Source: Pieris napi
Taxonomy: Eukaryota; Arthropoda; Insecta; Lepidoptera; Pieridae
DNA length: 64,000 nt
Direction of reading: 5' to 3'
NCBI RefSeq assembly: GCF_905475465.1
Contig: NC_062257.1
Span: 3,782,001 to 3,846,000, forward strand
The first letter of the stretch is position 1, and each line of letters begins with the position of its first letter. Made by a program: the position numbers and the translations under genes. The notes under the pieces are model-generated. The model saw nothing but the letters and a program-made list of their open reading frames with translations, was not told the DNA's origin and did no database searches. Below, piece by piece: positions 1 to 12,219 of this stretch.

Positions 1-90
1 TAAATTAAAACTTGCCCTCGAACCAGGAATCGAACCCGGTACCCCTCACCAAGCTGCCACTTAATAAGACCGCTAGGCTATGAGGCCCCC
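1..90 (-). repeat. tRNA-derived SINE, family C (cut by window edge)
   Basis: Minus strand: GGGCCTCATAGCCTAGCGGT (A-box) and GGTTCGATTCC-like B-box, then the junction to the AAGTTTTAATTTA tail. Confidence 0.7.
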
Positions 91-803
91 TATTAATACT
101 TAACATAATTTTGCATATCGATATGCACCTCTACAATTCTTACACACATCACTACTCCTCTCGATAAGACCTGTAAGTGCGAGCGAGACAGACAGATAAA
201 TATGATTTATGACCCGAAGCGTGCGTCGACTTTTTAGTAACATTTAAATCACAAATGTTAAATACTTGGTTAAACTTGTACGCGTTGTGTAAGTGACAGT
301 TAACTTGGAGCGTAGCTAATTAGTAAGGACTTTGAATGCGTTGATTTAACGGTAATGTTAAATATATGTAAACATTATAGGGTTTTAACTACGATGCGTT
401 TAACCGTCCTAAATATATCCAATTAACCGTTTCACTAAATTCATCAAAAAACCAAAAAGTACGAATTATAAAAATCTTATACTTGACGCTGGCTAATGCT
501 CAAACCATGCCAGAGCAAAAAAAAAAATATTAATAGATTTTTTTTTAAATTTCTTCAAAAGCACGTTATAAAATAAATTCTCCATCGTATTGCGAAGTTA
601 TTGAATGAGTGTCATAACAATTTTTTTTATATTTATAGAAAAAAACAACCCTTACTCGTAACGACCAATCAGGAGTCAGAGCGCGTGCGCAGGTTGGTAA
701 CGGGTTGCATTGCGTGCACATTCCTAATGTCAGTGCCATTTATTGCCCGATGACACAGTTTAAAATGCGTCGAATGTATACTAGTACTATAGTCGAATTT
801 TGA
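91..803. other. Non-coding; SINE family C tail only
   Basis: AT-rich. 470-516 matches the 3' part of SINE family C (CTTGACGCTGGCTAATGC). Nothing else recognised. Confidence 0.5.
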
Positions 804-1212
804 CGTGATAACGTCTTTAAAATCGTTTTAGTCGGGTGACATGTTCAGAAACTTGTGTCACACCAAAACCTCACGAGCGCGATCGCAGGTATAACGAGAG
901 AGAGACGGACCGATCTCCCGTCTCATCTCGAGCGCTGCCAGTCATTCCGTGAAACTTGTCACGCGGAATCCTCACGAGCGGAGGCTGGCATATATGTTTG
1001 TATAAATGTATAAAAGTATGTTTGTATGAATGTATGTATGAAGAAAAATGTATATCATAGTCGAATAAGTAAACTTGTCATTTTACACCCGAAATTTATC
1101 ATCAAAAGTGTGAATAAAACGATAGATGTAATTTAAAATTTGAAAAAATTGTTATCTTCATTAATTCCTTACTTCCCAAAAACTTATATCACCAATAAGA
1201 CGTTATCACGTA
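804..1212. mobile_element. Putative TIR element
   Basis: Exact inverted 15-mer ACGTGATAACGTCTT / AAGACGTTATCACGT, 409 bp apart. The interior is rich in CpG (CCTCACGAGCGCGATCGCAG), with a (GTAT)-rich stretch at 985-1,045. Confidence 0.5.
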
Positions 1213-1252
1213 AACATCTCGATCGTAAACCAATTTACAAACAACCAATATT

Positions 1253-1626
1253 TTTTTAATTAGACGAAGTCAACTGACGTTTACGGTGTTGTCAGTTTTT
1301 AATAAAATAAAAATAGTGTTGTGACAAAGTAAAAACCCCTGAATTAATGATCGGTGATGGCACTAGTCGCCGCGCCGCGCTTTGTAATAGGACGTCAAAA
1401 AACTGATTGTACTTACATAGTACTAGTACCTAACTTATATCAGAGCACTTTTATACAATTTTGAAATATAAATAATATTCTTTTATTGTTTGACTATTCA
1501 CACTCATTGTTCGTTCATCTGATTGAACATGAACTGAACGCATCACTATTACTTTAAATATGGCAACATTATTTTACAAAGTGCCATTAGCTACTGTCAG
1601 TTGGCTTCGTCTAATTAAAACTACGA
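1253..1626. mobile_element. MITE with long TIRs, copy 1
   Basis: TIR TTTTAATTAGACGAAGTCAA at the left, inverted at the right (GGCTTCGTCTAATTAAAA). Interior nearly identical to 25.7 kb. Confidence 0.75.
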
Positions 1627-1810
1627 CTATAGCTGCCCTCGCGAACTTCGTTTCTTCTTAATGTGATTTTACTTAGCCTACCTCTTTGGTACATACAAAC
1701 ATGGAACATTTTGCTGTGATACTCCAGAGACTGTTTTCTGGAATGAAAACTTTTTAGGTTTTTCTGTGAGTTTTTCTCTATGTAAACCTCTGAGTTCAAG
1801 TGGAGAAATA
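1627..1810 (-). mobile_element. Helitron family B variant, fragment
   Basis: CTGCCCTCGCGAACTTCGTT and TGGAACATTTTGCTGTGATA match 31.34 kb. Its 3' end is fused to a TIR element at 1,253-1,626. Confidence 0.5.
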
Positions 1811-1883
1811 AGAGAGGCTGATGATGATTTCCAAAATTAAAAACCAAATGTCCAGCCGTGCGAAGATATGCCGTATATGATAA

Positions 1884-2046
1884 ACTAGTAGACTCGGCCA
1901 AGCGTTGCTGTGGCTAAGATTTTTGTTATATTACATAGTAGTAAACTATTCAAGAGAAACGGCAGGAGAACACCAATCCACCATGCTTTTTGGTGGTTAT
2001 GCCATTAAACTGTAGCTTATGTGAAACGTTGGTATTTATCAAAATA
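1884..2046 (-). mobile_element. Helitron family C, truncated
   Basis: 3' half only: ACTAGTAGACTCGGCCAAGC to TGTGAAACGTTGGTATTTAT. Confidence 0.55.
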
Positions 2047-2283
2047 TTATTTTGTTAGGTATTGATCCTCAAAAGGATCAATACCTAGGTACGAATAAAG
2101 AGCCTTTTCTAGCGGTGGTATTTCAATAAAAAAAATCAATAAAAGGACGCTTATTGTGACGTAACTATAAAAGATAGAGACATGCTGTGGTGACATTTTT
2201 TCTAGATAGTGATGTGTCCTGAAAAATTGTAATATATCATTTTGTTCTATCATTAATAGTTTCCGCAGCGCACGCGATTGAAG

Positions 2284-2513
2284 GAAGTTTTTTGTTTATT
2301 TTTTTACACCTTGGGTTAGATTATTCAAGTTTTAGTAAGCATCCCTAATTTTTTGAAAATGAAACATAGCCTATGTCACTCGGGAATAGTGTAGCTTGCC
2401 ACCGGTGAAAGAATTTTTGAAATCGGTCCAGTAGTTTCGGAGCCTATTCATTTCAAACAAACAAAAAATCAAATCTTTCCTCTTTATAATGTTAGTATAG
2501 ATATAGATAAATT
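2284..2513 (-). mobile_element. Helitron-like 5' half
   Basis: On the minus strand, TATACTAACATTATAAAGAG then a CTCCGAAACTACTGGACCGA block resembling the common 5' halves of lepidopteran Helitrons; no 3' end seen. Confidence 0.4.
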
Positions 2514-3051
2514 AATTGATAAATTGTAATGTTATTTGCGCAAAAATATTATGAAAACGATTAACGTGCTTCCGTTAAGCAGATTAATTGCGTAATCTAT
2601 GATTGATTTGTTCCGTTAAAAGTATAAAATTGTGTTACGATTATTACAAAACTATGTTATACGGTTTAAGATTTTGTAAAGCTTTCATTTTTATTGGACT
2701 CAATCGAGATTCTAATTTAAGTTTTAATTAGCCTGTCGCACATTTATTAATAATTTTATTCATTGAGTTAGTAGAAATAATTGCTTGACTTATAATTACA
2801 ATTTAGTAGTGATAAGTTAAGGTTTTGTGAAAATGTTACCAGTTTTCAAATTTATTCCTTGTAAATATACAATACCTTTTTATAATATTAGTTATCTATG
2901 GCATTTTTCGTATTTTTTCTAACATACAAGTATATATAATAATAATTTATTTGCAAGAATATGGTACAAATTATTATGGTGTTACATGGCGTGCAAATTT
3001 GTCTTAAAATGAATTTTATATGAAAGTTACATACATTATGGTTCTGAAATT

Positions 3052-3297
3052 GACGACTCATTGGTCTAGTGGTTAGTACCCCTGACTGCGAATCCATGAG
3101 TCCCGGGTTCGATCCCCGGCTGAGACGAACATCGATGTGATGAGCATTTGGTGTTATGCTTAGGTCTTGGGTGTTTAAATATGTATTTATATATCTATCT
3201 ATCTATAATATGAATCCGTTGCCTAGTACCCATAACACAAGCTTCACCAGCTTAGCATGGGACTAGGTCAATTGGTGTGAATTGTCTTAAAAAAATA
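3052..3297 (+). repeat. tRNA-derived SINE, family B
   Basis: GACTCATTGGTCTAGTGGTT (A-box) and GGGTTCGATCC (B-box), then the GTTAGGTCTTGGGTGTT-like body and the CTAGGTCAATTGGTGTGAAT 3' end. Confidence 0.75.
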
Positions 3298-3449
3298 GTG
3301 TTATAACTCGCTAAAAAGCAATCTCTTCTAAGCAATATGTTCAGGAAGTGGGAGTACAAATCCATCTTAATTAGACTATTATTTTTATAGAAGACATTGA
3401 AAAGAACCTATATTTAAACCAATCCGAGCTATGATGGTTAATCTATATG

Positions 3450-3855
3450 TACATATTATAAAAATGAAACCCGTTTTCCGTTGTCACGACATAACATGAA
3501 AACGGCTTGACCGATTTGTCTGATTCTTTTTTTATAATATTCCTTGAAGTACGAGAGAAAAATTTAAAAAAATGAGTAAAAAAGTCTAAAAACAACACTT
3601 TTCTATATTCCCATACAAAATATTCGTAATAATATTTAAAGGCAATTTGAACTTTAATACCATATCATAAAGTTCAAGTGTTAGTGGAAGTAGTTCCGGG
3701 AAGGTAAATTTTTATTTTTTGACATAATGTATTTGTTGTATTATCAACTTTCTTTTTTTTATCTTACTAGCTAGACCGGTGTCCCGAATAGCAGAATAAG
3801 TATTAAAAATAAAGAATCGACTGTTAGGCGGTACGATGTTCGCCAGGCCAGCTAG
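3450..3855 (+). mobile_element. Non-autonomous Helitron, family A
   Basis: Starts with a TATATA-rich 5' end and AATGAAACCCGTTTTCCGTT. Ends GGCGGTACGATGTTCGCC (small hairpin), then AGGCCAGCTAGT. CTAG followed by T, a hairpin just upstream and no TIRs or target duplication are Helitron hallmarks. Confidence 0.7.
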
Positions 3856-4442
3856 TATACAATAAATATAATATTTATATAACATATTAAATAATACTAT
3901 CGTAATAACGTTGCACAGTACTATCCGGTTTCTTGCTTCACATTAGTTTTTCCTGGTAGTCGCAGGAAAACTGTTTATGGAAGGTCTAGTTTTCCTATTT
4001 GTTTATAGGCATTGCTTTCTATGATAGTTTGAAAGTTATAAAGGTAATATCTTAATGTGAAATTATACCCTATGTGATCAATTGGTTACAATACCTAATC
4101 TAGTGGCGCTACAACATATAGGCCGCAGATTGCACCTGTTCAGGTAATCAGCCTTCGAAATCCGGTCTTAGACTGATTAACTACTTGAACTAAAAATGAT
4201 TAAAGAAATGGATGCAATCTCAGGCCACGATATAGAGTTGTAATGCCAATGGATCATTATGATAACAATTAACATCATCTTGAATCATCATCATCTCAAT
4301 TGAATTCCTTATTCCTTTTAAAATAATATAACTACCGTTTCATTTATCGATATAGGTTAATAAACCATCGACTAATCCCGACGCGGTGACAAGTTTTGGA
4401 TTTTTAAAATTAATATTATGAAAAATATCAATCTATAAAATT

Positions 4443-4519
4443 CTCTCTCTATATTTGCTGCAGATCCGAATCATTTGACACCGACCAACTTGATCGATCC
4501 ACGGATGAAGGAGCTTTGA
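4443..4519 (+). other. Possible isolated terminal exon, plus strand
   Basis: TCTCTATATTTGCTGCAG is a good acceptor, followed by an open reading DPNHLTPTNLIDPRMKEL and a stop. No partner exon upstream was found; chance or a decayed retroelement is as likely. Confidence 0.18.
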
Positions 4520-5239
4520 GCATACACAAAAATAGCATGCAGAATAACTTCCTCTAGATTCTGTGAAGTTTTTTTAACAGCGTTAATCGAAGACGAATTA
4601 ATAGTCATAGTACAATCGATTAATTTTTATGAATAAGAATCAAATTAAAAATAGCCTTTTTATGTCTTTTTAAAAAGCCATTCCAAGTTTCCTAAACGTG
4701 ATTTAGGGGCCTTCAGAAGAGCGGCAATGCACTTGCAAACCAGGTGTTGCGGTTGGCGAAAAACTTCCTTTAAGTCACCAACGCCTGCTATTTTACCTTC
4801 TGTCCCATAAAAGAAGTAAACGATTTTAACGATTTTATTTTTATGTTCTGCATATTATTTCGGCATTAATTCGCTCAACTTTAACCGTTTTAAACTAGTA
4901 TTTTATGAGGTTTTTGCAGTTACGATAGCCCAGATACAACGGCACTTCTTATCAGCAAGTCAGAGTTGTACCCATTGAATCCTTAAAAATAACTGTACGA
5001 CTATTTATGTAGGCGTTTACATGTAATGTATATTAATTGGACCTAATTAAAACACTCGCTAAGAATATCTATAAAAGGATATTTCAAGGAAATTAATATA
5101 GTTACCTTTCCCTCGCAATATATTTATGAAAATATTATGTATGTATGCAAATATAGTGATAAGTTTACTAGAATAGAAATAATATTTACATACGCACAAT
5201 GTTAATTCTCGGAACAAACGCAGGCTGCAATTCCCCCGT

Positions 5240-5760
5240 ACTAGACTATTTAAAGTTAGCAATTCTTTTTTGGGAAAAGGGATACTCTTCTTTAATAAAA
5301 TCCCAGAGGCTCTTTTTTTTTTACAAAATGTATTTTTAAGGTGTACCTTAAAGCAAGGAAAAAATAATGAAATTGAAAAATATAATCGTTATATAAACAT
5401 TATTCACTTGGCATGTCAAAGTGTAAAATATTGTATGCAAAAGCACAAAACATGTCAGTAATGTAGAGAAAAAAAAATGTAAAGAGCTTACTACAAAGTT
5501 AACGATTTTCTAGTTGATCAAATAGCCTGGGACTAGTGCTAGACAGGCTACTTCTAATTAATTTGCGATATTTGTTTTAAAAAAAGTGTTGTTTGATGAT
5601 TTGCTATTTTAAAAGAGTACCGAGAGTTTTATACGCCGGCTTTTTCTCTCGGCCTACATCCTCCTTCTTCTTTACCGATGAGTAGGAATGTATACCTATT
5701 CAAATTTAATGACGTGGAATAAGTGATGTTTATGTTTCATAATAAAAAAAATATGTTTTC
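5240..5760 (+). mobile_element. LINE C-terminus and 3' UTR remnant
   Basis: 5,270-5,461 codes a GILFFNKIPEAL-like tail similar to the jockey-type C-terminus but decayed. 5,480-5,740 carries CCTGGGACTAGTGCTAGACA and ATTTAATGACGTGGAATAAG blocks shared with 19,060-19,290. Confidence 0.6.
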
Positions 5761-6286
5761 TTTTGACAAACGCTCACCGACTATTAAACGACAGAATTAG
5801 AATACTCCCTGAATGCCATAGGCTATATTTCCGAAAATATCCAGCCCTGCGAAGCCGCAGGAATAAGGAAACATTCAAAAGTAGTTGCTGTTCCCATAAT
5901 GTCAATTACTTGACCTCATTTCGGTATTCACTTTAGTAGATTAGCTATGGAGCCACAAAACGCAATAGAAGTTTCACTATTGTTCAACGCCAGTCGGCGG
6001 AAACAATTCTGTCAGATTGTTTGCATGTCGTACACAATGAATACTGGAATGTGAGAGAGATTAAAACGTCTACATTTATCTTAGAACACAACAACAAGCC
6101 ATGGAAATCTTAAAAGGTTGAATAACAAATGTTTTCTCTGAAACCTTTTCCTAAACAAATGAATAAATGATGCTTGGTCGGATATTTCCTGCGAATGTAT
6201 CTCTCTGCGTGAATTACTCGGAATTGCGCTATGGTGACAGATGACATTGACAGATGACAGTTGATTAAAATAACTACAGGAGATAA

Positions 6287-6562
6287 AGGAGCGTTCAAGT
6301 ACGTCAGTATTACGTCACGCAATTTTTGACACCCCCCCCCCCCCATGTAACGCGTAACGTTTTTCTGTACCCAAGTATAGTAAAACGTTTTGTGACCACC
6401 TAGTGAATCTATACACCTAAAGTTACCATTATGTGGTGTAAAGTACTGGAAAGTCGAAAATAATATTAAAAATAACGCATAATTCAATCCCCGCCCCACA
6501 TCGTAACGTTTTACAAAAGAAGCCCCCCCCCAAATGCGTTACGTTATACTTGAACGCTCCCT
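6287..6562. mobile_element. MITE with polyC tracts, copy 1
   Basis: TIR AGG(G)AGCGTTCAAGTA. C-runs of 13 and 9 bases near the two ends. Confidence 0.7.
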
Positions 6563-7570
6563 AATGTGAAGTATTGGTATATCTCATCCTACATAATGTC
6601 CTTACATATGTAATTATGGCTTTTAGTATAGACTATAGTGGAACAAAAAGTAGTTTTTTTTTAAATAGAATTTATAATTATCAAAGTATGTGCTACTATG
6701 GACTTTTGCCATCTTATAGGAAGTTCATTGATCCCTTTACTAAAAAAACAATCGGACCGGAATCAATAAAATCTTTGAAGGTAGTTTCGACTGCCCCATC
6801 AGAGTTGTATTAAATAAAGTATACAATCTCCTATATTTGAGGTCAAACTGGCTAGTAGGACAAAACGCCAATTTTATATGTAAGGACCTATATTATGTTC
6901 TCTTCTCTACGTTATTTCCCGCTAAGAAAGAAATAACCTACGTAAAAAAAATGAAATCGGTTTAGTAGTTTTTGAATTATTCGTTACAAACACATCTTTA
7001 CTTTGTTTAATATAAGTACAGTTTAGAACGGTCGAACATTATTTATTGTATTTATAACTAATTTCCAAAGTTTTACTATAATATTCCTTTTACAAGTTTG
7101 AACACATAAGCTAAAGGTGTCTAAAAAATACTTTAAAACTTAAGTTAATTACGAAACTAAACTTGGTAAACTACCTACGTATGTAACATTATACAGTTAT
7201 TTTTAACTAGAATCTGCCGCAATGCAGTTTAAACTTGTTCAAGCGTTGGAATAAAGGATAACCTATTTTATTCATGGACTAGTTGATTCCCGGGTTTGAC
7301 TTTGAGATATTTATTTTTAGGAATTTTGTCTAGTGGTTAAGGCGATTCTCAAATCTGAGGTCGTGGCTTCGAAGTACCGTTTCGCACCACAACAATACAT
7401 TTTTCAATACACAGTTACTGTTTACTTGTAGGAAAATATTGTTAGGAAACCGGCATAAATTTAGAGCAAGGCAATTTGTGTATAAAACAATGTTTATTCT
7501 ATATTCTACATAAATAGAACCGATTAGGTACTGACGGAATAGGTCGGTTGAAAAGAAAATATTTAAAAAG
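6563..7570. other. Non-coding; degenerate Helitron and SINE remnants
   Basis: 6,930-7,020 resembles a Helitron end (GAAATCGGTTTAGTAGTTTT). 7,325-7,375 resembles a tRNA-like SINE head (TCTAGTGGTTAAGGCGATTC). The rest is AT-rich with no signal. Confidence 0.35.
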
Positions 7571-7572
7571 CT

Positions 7573-7930
7573 AATCGTATCGTATACCTTCTGATTATAA
7601 CTCAAATTACCAGCAAATAGATATATGTATTTAATGAAACTAAAAAATGTTTATAAAGTTTTAAAAACTCTAGTATATTTTATTTAATAATGTATTTGTT
7701 ATTCTTCCGTTATATTATATATTTATTTATATTATATATGTATATATTATGATGATCAATGAATCTTAGAACTTACAATTATTATAAATATGTAATTTGT
7801 TTTTGTTTTATTTTTTTGTATAAATAGGTAAAATTGTTAACTGTGCTTAATGTTTATGTTTGAATGTGTGTTCCGTTTTAGGCTTCTGTGTATATTGTAA
7901 TTAATTGGATATTGATTAGTGAGTAGCGAA
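7573..7930 (+). repeat. Dispersed repeat, probable retroelement 3' end
   Basis: GTATCGTATACCTTCTGATT then ATTACCAGCAAATAGATATA and an AT-rich tail. Shares these blocks with 18,438-18,779. Confidence 0.5.
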
Positions 7931-8062
7931 GTAAGTGAAAACTTATTTAGCGGCGTTGTACACTTTTTTTGGAATGGGTAAAAAATGTTAAACTCGTGTC
8001 AGGACACGTGACCTGATCGAAAATTCGTAAGACGGCTGGAGAGTAGACAGTTGGTTTTATTA
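7925..8062 (+). mobile_element. Related TIR element fragment
   Basis: GAAGTAAGTGAAAACTTATT and TCGTGTCAGGACACGTGACC; complement of 24,672-24,795. Confidence 0.5.
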
Positions 8063-8619
8063 TTTTCTATTTGATAACACGTGATCATAACGTCTAGTAT
8101 CGGAAGCTAAGGAATACTTCGCCAGACATATACATATGTTAAAGTATGCTGATGTCACCGAGTCACGATTCTCACGGGTATCCCCAATCAACTGCGCCAT
8201 GGGAAGCTCTACTGAACAAAGTGGAGAGATATCATTAGCATGGCAGGTGCCTTACCTTAGTGACCTTCGGAAATAAAGAATCCGATTGAGAAAATGTGTC
8301 TATAATATTTATTAATATACTTGTAAACTTTTCATTAGTAAGTTGCTAGTGTTATATAAGTTTTTGGGAATGTAAATTTGATCTATTCGTTCTCGTTACT
8401 TGATATTTGTAATGGAAAACCTTCGATATCTTTCTCACGATTATTAGAGCTGAACATTGTCACTTGTATACAATTTATACTCAAGGAATGATAAACGTCG
8501 AGTCATTTTTTTATCACTTGCGTATGCGCAGAAGCAGTTTTTAGGGTCAATTTCTTTATCTACTTAGTTAATTAATTATGCACTTCTTTTACTTAACCCT
8601 CTATAGGTGTTTCTTTTTT

Positions 8620-8770
8620 ATTGTTCCATATTAAGATTGCCTGGAAGAAAACGCTTGTTAGCGATAAGGCCGCTCGTTGCCTATAACTTATGTTACCAGC
8701 TTTTTTTTGTTTTTTTATATGTATGATTTTGTATATTATGGTAACGAAGTAAATAAATAAATACTACGTT
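8620..8770 (+). mobile_element. LINE 3' UTR fragment
   Basis: TTGCCTGGAAGAAAACGCTT, GCGATAAGGCCGCTCGTTGC and a terminal AAATAAATAAAT tail. The same block lies at 39.7 kb (plus) and at 27.8, 44.5 and 60.8 kb (minus). Confidence 0.55.
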
Positions 8771-8866
8771 ATGATTATATTTAACTAGCGACCTATCACG
8801 GCTAGAAAGCTCAGTGCAAATTTTATATTTTTAAATTTTTTGTTCGTCAAAATTGTACAAAAATTA

Positions 8867-9295
8867 TCTATCTATATATATAAAAATGAAACCCGTTTTC
8901 CGTTGTCACGACATAACATGAAAACGGCTTGACCGATTTGTCTGATTCTTTTTTTGTAATATTCCTTGAAGTACGAGGATGGTTCCCACGGAGAGAAAAA
9001 TTAAATAAAATTAGTGAAAAAGTCTAAAAACAACACTTTTCTATATTCCCGTACAAAATATTCGTAATAATACTTAAAAGTCAATTTGGCCTTTAATACC
9101 ATAGCATAAAGATCAAGTGTTAGTGGAGGGGTTCCGAGAAGGTAATTTTTTTTTTGACATAATGTATTTGGTGTCTTATCAACTTTCTTTTTTTTATCTT
9201 ACTAGCTATACCAGTGGCCCGAATAGCAGAATAAGTATTTTAAACAAATAAAGAATCGACTGTTAGGCGGTACGATGTTCGCCAGGCCAGCTAGT
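8867..9295 (+). mobile_element. Non-autonomous Helitron, family A
   Basis: Full-length copy with the same 5' and hairpin/CTAGT 3' ends as at 3,450. Confidence 0.7.
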
Positions 9296-9539
9296 AGTAT
9301 GTAAATGTATATATGGTATGGTATATATTTATACAACAATAAAGCATATAAATAAAATGTTTTCTACGATTCCCTTTGGTAAATGAACACTTTCCATTAG
9401 GCACCGATTCACACGTTTGTGATACGTAAGCAAGTTACACAGCTTTAAATTACGTGAAAAGAAAGTACCAGTTTTCACATGACATGCTCAAATATTTAAC
9501 TTGTTAATTTGTTAAGATCTCTATCGTAGATCAACTCAC

Positions 9540-9700
9540 TGAGGCAGACTCAACTCACGTACGCTGAAACAGTAGTAGTTTCCCAGTTTGGGAAAAGAAG
9601 CGTTGGCAGACCACGGCGATGATGGGCTGCATCACACCAAAAAATGTTCAGGGAACATTGGAAGAAAATAGAAGAGGCCCACAGATGGGACTTACTTTTA
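9540..9700 (+). mobile_element. LINE C-terminal remnant
   Basis: A broken frame gives GKRSVGRPRR, then WAASHQKMFREHWKKIEEAH. This resembles the GRP-RRW...W..LA tails of RTE/CR1-like retroelements, with at least one stop. A Helitron follows at 9,749. Confidence 0.45.
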
Positions 9701-9748
9701 AAATTTAATATGTAATCGATGTCAAGACAATTATTATATTTATAAAAT

Positions 9749-10095
9749 ACTAGCTGACCCGGCAAATGATGTTTTGTCATGTATATTTAGGAAACATTTC
9801 TTTAATTCAATAAAAATAACTACAATAATAATAAATAGGGGTTGATTGTAGAGGGGTTAAAATTAAGGGTTGTATGTATTTTTGTGTGTTGTATCACAAA
9901 AAAATCAAAATGTTTGTCTAAAAAATAAAAATATTTTTCTTGGGGTGAACACCCCTAATCACTTAGGGGGTTGAAAGATAGATAGTAGCCGATTCTCAGA
10001 CTCACTGAATATGATATCGATGGAACCGTTTCTGAGGAGTATGGGAACGAACATTGTGACACGAGAGTGTGAAACGTATTTTATATACATATAAA
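9749..10095 (-). mobile_element. Non-autonomous Helitron, family B
   Basis: Reading the minus strand it ends in GCCGGGTCAGCTAGT and contains TTCACCCCTCTACGATCAACC-like blocks; the 5' end is partly lost. Confidence 0.6.
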
Positions 10096-10317
10096 GAGAT
10101 AGTTGGGGAATTTTATCAGAAAGTAATTTCTTCAACATTGTATAGCGATTTAGAAGCAGGCATTTCATTGGTAGGTACAACTTGGAAATGAAGAGCTAAT
10201 ATTAAAAAATAATGGAAGCAGCTGGAAGAGGCTAATGTGTCACACTGATCAGCAAAACCGGCACATCTGATGTATTAGAGTAAGGTAATGTAACTATAAC
10301 AAATGTTTATATATACT

Positions 10318-10737
10318 ACTAGCTGGCCTGGCGAACATCGTACCGCCTAACAGTCGATTCTATTTTTATTTTAAATACTTATTCTGCTATTCGGGACACC
10401 GGTCTAGCTAGTAAGATAAAAAAAAGTTGATAAGACAACAAATACATTATGTCAAAAAATAAAAATTTACCTTCCCGGAACCCCTCCACTTAAACTTTAT
10501 GGTATGGTATTAAAGTTCAAATTGACTTTTAAGTATTATTACGAATCTTTTGTATGGGAATATAGAAAAGTGTTGTTTTTAGACTTTTTCACTCGATTTT
10601 TTTAATGTTTCTCTCCGTAAGAACCATCCTCGTACTTCAAGGAATATTATAAAAAAAAGAATTGGCCAAATTGGTCCAGGCGTTGTTGAGTTATGCGCTT
10701 ACCAACACATTTTGCGATTCATTTTTATATTATAGAT
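10318..10737 (-). mobile_element. Non-autonomous Helitron, family A
   Basis: Minus copy. The 3' hairpin end is family A, but the 5' end differs (TGGCCAAATTGGTCCAGGCG), suggesting a chimeric 5' terminus. Confidence 0.65.
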
Positions 10738-11065
10738 ACTGGGTATCAGTAATAAAGGCTTACTAATAATTTATTGGTTAGGGATAATTGAATGCATAGA
10801 TCTCTGTCCCTCAAACAGGAAGTGTGACTTGGGCAAACAAAAATTAAAATAATAGTGACGCGTTAATAAGTATTGCGATACCACACCGACAATCCAACAT
10901 ATTTGTAAACATCTTAACTTTAATAATCATTAAGACTTGATCGATTACAATTACATAATTGATGTAATTACTCAATTTAATACGAGTATGTAATAAGTCT
11001 TTAAGTAATTTGGTTTTGTTAACTTCATACAATAGATTGCTAACTAAATTAATGTCAAATCAGTA

Positions 11066-11293
11066 ATGACCAGCGAAAGAAAGCCCTTTTTTGATATCCG
11101 AGGTGGAAATGCATTTGCGTATCCCCTAAGGGGTATGTGGGACTCGACACACGACAAAATCTCTGCTATTCAGAGACTGGGTGAGCAATACCCACTAAAA
11201 CCACCTCGAGTAGTTCCGACAAAGCCGCGTTACAGAGGCTCCGGGGTCGCTGTCGCATTCTACCGGAACAAAAAAGGAATGTTGAATTACTGA
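11066..11293 (+). other. Unassigned 75-codon ORF
   Basis: MTSERKPFFDIRGGNAFAYP, then a WDSTHDKISAIQRLGEQYPL stretch and a basic end. GC content is higher than around it. I do not recognise the family. It sits just 5' of a SINE and may be part of an unrecognised transposon. Confidence 0.25.
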
Positions 11294-11387
11294 CCACTGT
11301 AATTACCATCCTCGGCCTAGAACGTATTACTACGTTCTAAACCTACACAGTCTCCTTTCTTAGGTAGCATACTCACTGCTTGCCTTA

Positions 11388-11561
11388 GAAATTCAACCGT
11401 GCCCTCCATGTACGGTTTAAGCACTCGCCCGGTACCGCACAACCCTCCCAAAGGCCGAGAACAAATTTAAATCAAATTAAAACTTGCCCTCGAACCGGGA
11501 ATCGAACCCGGTACCCCTCACCTAGCTGCCACTTAATAAGACCGCTAGGCTATGAGGCCCT
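11388..11561 (-). repeat. tRNA-derived SINE, family C
   Basis: Head with A and B boxes at 11,490-11,561; body GTTCTCGGCCTTTGGGAGGG, GTACCGGGCGAGTGCTTAAA. Confidence 0.72.
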
Positions 11562-11860
11562 TAGCGAAAGAAAACTCTGCTATTTATAAATATCTGCGGG
11601 AAGACTCGAGACTATTAGGGGATTACTGTACTGCTACTGTTGTCTTGAAGAATCTTATGACACCCTACATAGAAGCTACTTGCTGGAGATCTGAGAGATG
11701 TTTAGCTAATAAAGTCTAGTAGGGGGATCGTGAATTTGTGCGGCTTTTGGTCTATTACAGGGAAGTCCCCCGTAATATCACACACGGAATTCCCCGATCC
11801 GTTCGATAGTCGCACTTGAGTTGATTGATCTCATTCCAACATTGAGATTGGCTTTTTAAA

Positions 11861-12219
11861 ATCTTAATATATATAAATTACGTGTCACGTTGATGTCCGC
11901 TATGGACTCCTAAACTACTGAACCGATTTCAATCAAATTTGCACACGGTTTGATCTAACTTAAAAGATAGGATAGCTCACATCTCAATTTATACCCGCAA
12001 TATTATTTTATTGCAAATTATTTGATAGTCACAATTCTAACAGATTGCGCTGTGTTGGAAGTACCAATGTTTCACATAAGCTACAATTTAATGGCATTAC
12101 CACCAAAAAGCATGGTGGTCCCCATTACTGGTGTTCTGCTACCGTTTCCCTTGAATAGTTTACTACTGTGTAATATAACAAAAACCTTAGCCACAGCAAT
12201 GCTTGGTCGGTCTGCTAGT
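11861..12219 (+). mobile_element. Non-autonomous Helitron, family C
   Basis: 5' TCTTAATATATATAAATTAC and 3' AATGCTTGGTCGGTCTGCTAGT. Confidence 0.65.

Noticed and set aside
4443..4519. Terminal exon of a second host gene
   Set aside because: Only 18 codons, no partner exon, no poly(A) site clearly placed; kept as a low-confidence note.
6110..6499. 129-codon minus ORF
   Set aside because: Overlaps the polyC MITE; Gly runs come from the C-tract and there is no domain.
8100..8285. jbug exon candidate on the minus strand
   Set aside because: An acceptor-like and a donor-like site exist, but the translation has no filamin pattern and soon hits stops.
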